A DNA stretch of 27,324 nucleotides from DATIXD01 sp035518875 (GTDB taxonomy: Bacteria; Pseudomonadota; Gammaproteobacteria; Methylococcales; Methylococcaceae): the NCBI GenBank assembly GCA_035518875.1, contig DATIXD010000097.1, forward strand, positions 1 through 27,324, given 5' to 3'. The notes beneath the pieces were generated by a model, which was not told where the DNA came from, ran no database searches, and was given only the letters and a program-made list of their open reading frames with translations. Both the position numbers and the translations under genes were made by a program. Position 1 is the first letter of the stretch. The number at the start of each line of letters is the position of its first letter. Of this stretch, positions 23,232-27,324 are shown in pieces.

Positions 23232-24800
23232 ATGGTTCACAAACACCTGCACTACTATCTTCAGAACATCGGCCATGATATTCCCGCTGGTATTGTGGTG
23301 TTTCTGGTGGCGCTGCCTCTCTGCTTAGGGATCGCGCTGGCCTCGGGGGCACCGCTTTTTTCCGGCATCATCGCCGGGATAGTCGGCGGAATGATGGTCG
23401 CCTGGGCTAGCGGCTCGCAATTGAGCGTTAGCGGACCCGCAGCCGGCCTGACCGTGATCGTGCTGACATCCGTCGAGAAACTGGGCAGCTTTGATGCCTT
23501 TCTTTTCAGCGTGACGCTCGCCGGGATCATCCAGATGGCTTTGGGTTTCCTCAAGGCCGGCGTGATTGGCGCTTTTTTTCCGGCGTCCGTTATCAAGGGT
23601 ATGCTTGCGGCCATCGGCCTGATTCTGATCATGAAGCAGATTCCTCACGCCGTGGGCTACGATGCCGATTTCGAGGGGGACGAAACCTACCTGCAGTCCG
23701 ACACGCACACGACGTTTTCGGAAATTGTCTATGCCTTAGGTGCGATTTCCCCCGGCGCCGTCATCGTCAGTGTGGTCGCCATCCTCATCATGTTATCTTG
23801 GGAAACAGCGCTTTTTAAACGCAATCCGATCTTCTCACTCCTGCCGGGACCGTTGGTGGCCGTCATTTGGGGCGTGGCTTTCAACTTGACGACGCAAAAT
23901 TTCTACCCCGCCCTTGCCATCGCCAAGGAACACTTAGTCAATCTTCCTGCTCTTCGTGGACCGATCGATTTCCTCCAGCAGTTTAGGCTGCCGGATTTCA
24001 ATCACTACATGAACATGGATATCTATACCATCGCCGTGACCGTTGCGATCGTCGCCAGTTTGGAAACCCTATTGAGTTTGGAGGCCGTGGACAAGATCGA
24101 CCCGATGAAGCGCATTGCCCCTACCAACCGGGAACTGAAAGCACAGGGTTTCGGCAATCTCATCAGCGGACTGATTGGCGGCTTGCCGATCACCGCGGTC
24201 ATTGTCCGCAGCGCCGCCAACGTCAGCGCCGGCGGCCGGACCAAGATGTCCTGCTTCATTCACGGAGTACTCCTTTTGCTCAGCGTCATGTTCCTAGCGG
24301 AATACCTTAATTTCATCCCGCTTTCCTGCCTGGCCGCCATACTGCTGCTGACCGGCTACAAGCTCGCCAAACCGAAGCTATTCAAGGAAATGTATCGTAA
24401 CGGCTTTCATCAGATCGCACCTTTCATGATCACGATTGTTGCAATCCTGTTGACTGATCTGCTCAAAGGTATTGCCGTCGGCATGGTCGTGGGCATTTAT
24501 TTCGTCATCCGCGGCAACTACCACGCGTCCATCTCGCTGACCCGGGACGGCGACAACTACCTGCTTCGCCTTCACAAAGACGTTTCTTTCTTGAATAAAG
24601 CATTGCTGCGCGATTGTTTCGCTCGCATCGACGAGGGCGGCTACGTGATCATCGACGGTACGCGGGCACAATTCGTGGACGATGACATCATGGAAACGAT
24701 CTTCGATTTCGTCGCCGCAGCCAAGGACGATAATATCACCGTCGAACTGAAGAACTTGAAGGTACGCCCCGGATTCGTTCCGGCCGGTAACCACCATTAG
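23232..24800 (+). CDS. SulP-family anion transporter (probable bicarbonate transporter)
   Basis: This 522-aa inner-membrane protein has the SulP N-terminal signature: DIPAGIVVFLVALPLCLGIA, LASGAPLFSGIIAGIVGG and SVSGPAAGLTVIV. About 11-13 hydrophobic segments follow. A short STAS-like C-terminal domain (about 440-520, VSFLNKALLRDCFARIDEGG, VIIDGTRAQFVDDD) closes it. ATG 23232 has GGAGG nine bases upstream. The stop is 15 bases before a beta-carbonic anhydrase gene. SulP proteins paired or fused with carbonic anhydrase are thought to move bicarbonate, so I infer HCO3- uptake rather than sulfate. Confidence 0.92.
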   Translation: MVHKHLHYYLQNIGHDIPAGIVVFLVALPLCLGIALASGAPLFSGIIAGIVGGMMVAWASGSQLSVSGPAAGLTVIVLTSVEKLGSFDAFLFSVTLAGIIQMALGFLKAGVIGAFFPASVIKGMLAAIGLILIMKQIPHAVGYDADFEGDETYLQSDTHTTFSEIVYALGAISPGAVIVSVVAILIMLSWETALFKRNPIFSLLPGPLVAVIWGVAFNLTTQNFYPALAIAKEHLVNLPALRGPIDFLQQFRLPDFNHYMNMDIYTIAVTVAIVASLETLLSLEAVDKIDPMKRIAPTNRELKAQGFGNLISGLIGGLPITAVIVRSAANVSAGGRTKMSCFIHGVLLLLSVMFLAEYLNFIPLSCLAAILLLTGYKLAKPKLFKEMYRNGFHQIAPFMITIVAILLTDLLKGIAVGMVVGIYFVIRGNYHASISLTRDGDNYLLRLHKDVSFLNKALLRDCFARIDEGGYVIIDGTRAQFVDDDIMETIFDFVAAAKDDNITVELKNLKVRPGFVPAGNHH

Positions 24801-24815
24801 AGCGGAGGAACAGGC

Positions 24816-25454
24816 ATGAAGGCTACCGAACGCTTGCTCTTGGAAAACAAGGCATGGGTGCAGGAGAAACTGTCCCAAGACCCCCATTTTCTCGATCACC
24901 TGCGGCAGGACCGCTGCTGTGAAATCTTTTGGATCGGTTGCTCGGACAGTCGGGTCCACGCCGACGAGATCACCAATAGCGAACCCGGCGAGATCCTGGT
25001 CCACCGCAACACCGGCAACCAGGTTTTCCACTCTGACTTCAACATGCTCGGCGCCCTTGAATATGCGGTCAATATCCTGAAAGTTAAACATGTCATTGTC
25101 TGCGGGCATTACCGCTGCAAGGGCATTAAGGCGGCGATGCAGAGGCCGAATCCCGCGCTGTTCTTCGCCAACAAATGGCTCAAGAACATCAAGGACGTCT
25201 ATCGTCTGCACCGCAAGGAAATCGACGTGGAGGGGACTGAGGAGGGGCGCTGGAACCGGCTGGTCGAACTGAACGTCATTGAGCAGGTCCACAATCTCGC
25301 GCACACGGCAATCATTCAGAGATCCTGGAAGGGCGATCGGCAGCCTCTGCTGCACGGCTGGATCTACGGTCTACACGACGGTATCATCAAAGAGTTGATT
25401 ACCCTAACCCCCGATGTACAGCTCGACCCTCTTTATCAATATGATTTAGAATGA
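24816..25454 (+). CDS. Beta-class carbonic anhydrase
   Basis: This 212-aa zinc enzyme interconverts CO2 and bicarbonate. CSDSR gives zinc ligand C42 and the D44/R46 dyad; HYRC gives H98 and C101. GEILVHRNTGNQV (58-70) is the conserved strand, and the C-terminus has HGWIYGLHDGIIKEL. RCKG replaces the commoner GCGG after the second histidine, as in the Can/YadF type. AGCGGAGG precedes the ATG, so it forms an operon with the SulP gene. Together they could supply bicarbonate for carboxylations in the cell (inference). Confidence 0.95.
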   Translation: MKATERLLLENKAWVQEKLSQDPHFLDHLRQDRCCEIFWIGCSDSRVHADEITNSEPGEILVHRNTGNQVFHSDFNMLGALEYAVNILKVKHVIVCGHYRCKGIKAAMQRPNPALFFANKWLKNIKDVYRLHRKEIDVEGTEEGRWNRLVELNVIEQVHNLAHTAIIQRSWKGDRQPLLHGWIYGLHDGIIKELITLTPDVQLDPLYQYDLE

Positions 25455-25525
25455 TTCCCGCCCGGAAGCTGCGGGACGCTCACTGCAAATTTCCTTGTCT
25501 GACCGAACCCTTAGAGAAACCTCTC

Positions 25526-26122
25526 ATGCGATTGCTAGCGACCGGATTGTTCAGCCTGTTGGCTGCAACCTCCCTTTCATTTGCCGCGGAAACCCCGAAA
25601 AAAATGTCCGAATCAAGCACCCGAGTAAAACTCGAAACCACCCTAGGCGACATCGTCATCCAGCTGGATGAGGCGAAAGCGCCGATCAGCAGCAAGAACT
25701 TCCTGACCTACGTGAGGGAAGGCCATTACGACGGCACGATTTTCCATCGCATCATCCCCGGGTTCATGGCCCAGGGCGGCGGCTACACCGCCGATTTCAA
25801 GCAGAAACCGACCCACACACCGATCAAGAACGAGGCGGACAACGGCCTGTTGAACAAACGCGGCACCATCGCCATGGCACGCACTCCGGATCCCAACTCG
25901 GCCTCGTCACAGTTCTTCATCAATTACGTGGACAACGCCTTCCTCAACTACAAGAACCCGACGCCGCAGGGCTGGGGTTACGCCGTGTTCGGCGAAGTCG
26001 TCGATGGTATGAACGTGGTCGATGAAATGGCCAAGATCCCCACCGGTTCCGGCGGCCCGATGCCAACCGACGTGCCGAAAACGCCGATTGTGATCAACAA
26101 GGCTACGGTCGTCAGTCAATAG
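25526..26122 (+). CDS. Periplasmic cyclophilin-type peptidyl-prolyl isomerase
   Basis: This 198-aa protein has a signal peptide (MRLLATGLFSLLAATSLSFA, cleavage before AET or ETP). The mature cyclophilin domain has VKLETTLGDIVIQLDEAKAP, FHRIIPGFMAQGGG with the catalytic Arg, GTIAMARTPDPNSASSQFFI and VFGEVVDGMNVVDEMA. It speeds proline isomerisation of exported proteins, like PpiA. I chose ATG 25526 because it gives a clean signal peptide. An in-frame start at 25451 overlapping the carbonic anhydrase gene would place 25 non-hydrophobic residues ahead of it. Confidence 0.93.
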   Translation: MRLLATGLFSLLAATSLSFAAETPKKMSESSTRVKLETTLGDIVIQLDEAKAPISSKNFLTYVREGHYDGTIFHRIIPGFMAQGGGYTADFKQKPTHTPIKNEADNGLLNKRGTIAMARTPDPNSASSQFFINYVDNAFLNYKNPTPQGWGYAVFGEVVDGMNVVDEMAKIPTGSGGPMPTDVPKTPIVINKATVVSQ

Positions 26123-26136
26123 GCCGGCCTGGAGTC

Positions 26137-26162
26137 CGCCTTCGTCCGCCCAAGGCGTTTTT
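26137..26162 (+). terminator. Intrinsic terminator after the cyclophilin gene
   Basis: CGCCTT (26137-26142) pairs with AAGGCG (26152-26157) around a 9-base loop and is followed directly by TTTTT. It lies 14 bases after the stop. Confidence 0.7.
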
Positions 26163-26188
26163 GGTGGGTTAGGACGCGCACAAACGCC

Positions 26189-26225
26189 GAGGAGAATATC
26201 AATGCGAGGCGTTATGCGCGTCTAA
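26189..26225 (+). promoter_or_regulatory. Possible 7-codon leader ORF before lpxH
   Basis: GAGGAG (26189-26194) is a strong Shine-Dalgarno seven bases before ATG 26202, which opens MRGVMRV and stops at 26223-26225. The lpxH ATG at 26239 is 13 bases past that stop and has no Shine-Dalgarno of its own. lpxH may therefore be translated by reinitiation (inference). Confidence 0.4.
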
Positions 26226-26238
26226 GCCAGCTTACATC

Positions 26239-26967
26239 ATGCGACCGGAAATCCTCTTCATCTCCGACCTGCACCTCGGCGCCACGCGCCCCGACGTCAC
26301 GCGAAGGTTTCTGGCCTTTATCCGGAATCGGGCGCAGGGGATCGAGCGGCTCTACATCCTCGGCGATCTGTTCGACGCCTACATTGGCGACGACGACAAC
26401 TCCTCGCCCAACCGGGAAGTCAAAGCGGCGCTGAAGCAGCTTAGCGAATCCGGCACGGCGATCTTCTTCCAACACGGCAACCGCGACTTTCTCGTCGGGG
26501 AACTTTTCTGCCGCGAGACCGGCGCGAGTCTGCTGGGCGACCATGCCCTCATCGACCTTTACGGCGAACCTGCACTGCTCACCCACGGCGACCTCCTGTG
26601 TACTGACGACGTGCCCTATCAGGTCGCCAGAGTCCGCGTCCGCTCCGAGGCATGGAAACGCAACGCGCTCTCCAAGCCTTTGTTTATCCGCCAGCTCTAC
26701 GCGCGTTGGTATCGCCTCAAAAGCGGGCTGGACAAACGCAAGAAATCCCAGGAAATCATGGACGCCAATCCCGAAGCGGTGGTCGAAATCATGCGCCGCT
26801 TCGGCGTGCGGAAACTGATTCACGGCCACACCCACCGGCCGAATATTCATGACTTGGAAATTGACGGAATCCCCGCGCGGCGCTTCGTACTGGCGGAATG
26901 GGACGCATGCGGCGCCGTGCTCAGCCGGCATCGCGATCTGGGATGGTCGGTCGAACGGACCGCCTAA
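26239..26967 (+). CDS. lpxH: UDP-2,3-diacylglucosamine diphosphatase LpxH
   Basis: This 242-aa enzyme makes lipid X in the lipid A pathway at the inner membrane. It is a calcineurin-like phosphoesterase with SDLHLGATRP (metal-binding D and H), LGDLFDAYIGDDD, HGNRDFLVG, LTHGDLLCTDD and HGHTHRPNIHD in the expected order. It follows the cyclophilin gene, as it often does in Gammaproteobacteria. The usual ATG has no clear ribosome-binding site (see the short leader ORF). Length and motifs are normal. Confidence 0.95.
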   Translation: MRPEILFISDLHLGATRPDVTRRFLAFIRNRAQGIERLYILGDLFDAYIGDDDNSSPNREVKAALKQLSESGTAIFFQHGNRDFLVGELFCRETGASLLGDHALIDLYGEPALLTHGDLLCTDDVPYQVARVRVRSEAWKRNALSKPLFIRQLYARWYRLKSGLDKRKKSQEIMDANPEAVVEIMRRFGVRKLIHGHTHRPNIHDLEIDGIPARRFVLAEWDACGAVLSRHRDLGWSVERTA

Positions 26968-26982
26968 TGGAGAGGTTCGGGC

Positions 26983-27027
26983 GAGGGTTTGCACCCTCAC
27001 CCTATCCCTACCGTGCGTGGGTAGGGA
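26983..27027. repeat. Two consecutive hairpins between convergent lpxH and pmoC
   Basis: GAGGGT (26983-26988) pairs with ACCCTC (26993-26998) around TTGC. TCCCTACC (27005-27012) pairs with GGTAGGGA (27020-27027) around a 7-base loop. They lie between the 3' ends of two convergent genes and could end or protect both transcripts. Neither has a strong T-run. Similar 'CCCTCACCC' text at 1420-1430 hints at a dispersed intergenic repeat, but the match is short. Confidence 0.5.
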
Positions 27028-27089
27028 AAATCGTCTTCCTGCGGTGGCTTGGGTTTAAGTCAAAACCACCACACTTTCTCTTCCCGGGC

Positions 27090-27324
27090 TTACAGATCCG
27101 GGCAGAGGTCCTTCTTGATCAGACCGGCGAAGCTCGCGAAGACCTGCAGCAGCACGCCCGTGATCGACAGCGCCAGCCATCCAAAGATGACGAAGCCATA
27201 GTGCAAAGGCGCCACGAACAACTCTTCCATGAACCAGAAGGTGTGACCCCATTCATTCAGGCCGACGTTCGGCAGAATCATGAACGGGCCCACCACCGCG
27301 ATCAGGTACGGCAGGGACAACCCT
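27090..27324 (-). CDS. pmoC: Particulate methane monooxygenase subunit C (C-terminal part)
   Basis: The last 77 residues are visible, beginning GLSLPYLIAVVGPFMILP and including LNEWGHTFWFMEELFVAPLH and YGFVIFGWLALSITGVLLQ, which are near-invariant in methanotroph PmoC. The final helix is followed by KKDLCPDL. PmoC is a membrane subunit of the copper enzyme that oxidises methane to methanol. Its metal-site residues lie further upstream, outside the window. Ammonia-monooxygenase AmoC is related, but the HPS-PHI gene in the same window favours a methanotroph. The gene on the far side of its stop is the convergent lpxH, not pmoA, so this copy appears not to head a pmoCAB operon. Confidence 0.93.
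   Translation of the reverse strand, partial: GLSLPYLIAVVGPFMILPNVGLNEWGHTFWFMEELFVAPLHYGFVIFGWLALSITGVLLQVFASFAGLIKKDLCPDL

Noticed and set aside
24378..25355. A 325-codon antisense frame across the SulP and carbonic anhydrase genes
   Set aside because: It covers the ends of two well-recognised plus-strand genes and shows no domain of its own.

Overview
The window reads as chromosomal DNA of a gammaproteobacterial (type I/X, Methylococcaceae-like) methanotroph. The left edge carries a fused 3-hexulose-6-phosphate synthase / 6-phospho-3-hexuloisomerase (RuMP formaldehyde assimilation). The right edge carries the C-terminus of PmoC, a subunit of particulate methane monooxygenase. Between them lie housekeeping genes typical of Gammaproteobacteria (rpsF-rpsR-DUF2232-rplI, waaA, mfd, ffs-dnaX-ybaB-recR, lpxH). 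The genus is not resolved from sequence alone.

Layout. (1) 1-1001, minus: HPS-PHI, running off the left edge. (2) 1600-5575, plus: a tight, GC-rich, apparently acquired four-gene cluster. It encodes an M6-type metallopeptidase with a C-terminal Lys-Asp/Glu triplet repeat, a degenerate pre-ATP-grasp/ATP-grasp-like protein, a complete RimK/MvdD-like ATP-grasp ligase, and a 100-aa unknown protein. This is the most interesting part of the window. (3) 5808-12094, minus: ychF, a GDP-mannose pyrophosphorylase/phosphomannose isomerase, waaA (Kdo transferase), and the ribosomal operon rpsF-rpsR-DUF2232-rplI with its promoter and structured leader. (4) 12315-14737: smbP (His-rich periplasmic metal-binding protein) with a good promoter and terminator, a multiply frameshifted DUF815 ATPase pseudogene, a small basic protein, and an H-NS family gene. 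(5) 15140-22985, plus: mfd, a TerC/DUF475 membrane protein, the 4.5S SRP RNA, dnaX-ybaB-recR, and a HIT protein. (6) 23232-26967, plus: a SulP transporter with a beta-carbonic anhydrase (probable bicarbonate supply), a periplasmic cyclophilin, and lpxH. (7) 27090-27324, minus: the 3' end of a pmoC with no pmoA behind it, so probably a solo pmoC copy.

How the genes may work together. The HPS-PHI, PmoC, SmbP and SulP/carbonic anhydrase genes fit a C1 lifestyle: methane oxidation, copper handling, formaldehyde fixation and inorganic-carbon supply. The 1600-5575 cluster looks like a self-contained accessory system. ATP-grasp enzymes of the MvdC/MvdD type join Lys to Asp/Glu side chains in ribosomal peptides. 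Here one sits with a protein whose tail is about twenty K-[D/E]-x triplets. I infer that the tail could be the ligase substrate, which would be an unusual protease-fused graspetide-like system. This is a hypothesis, not a demonstrated function.
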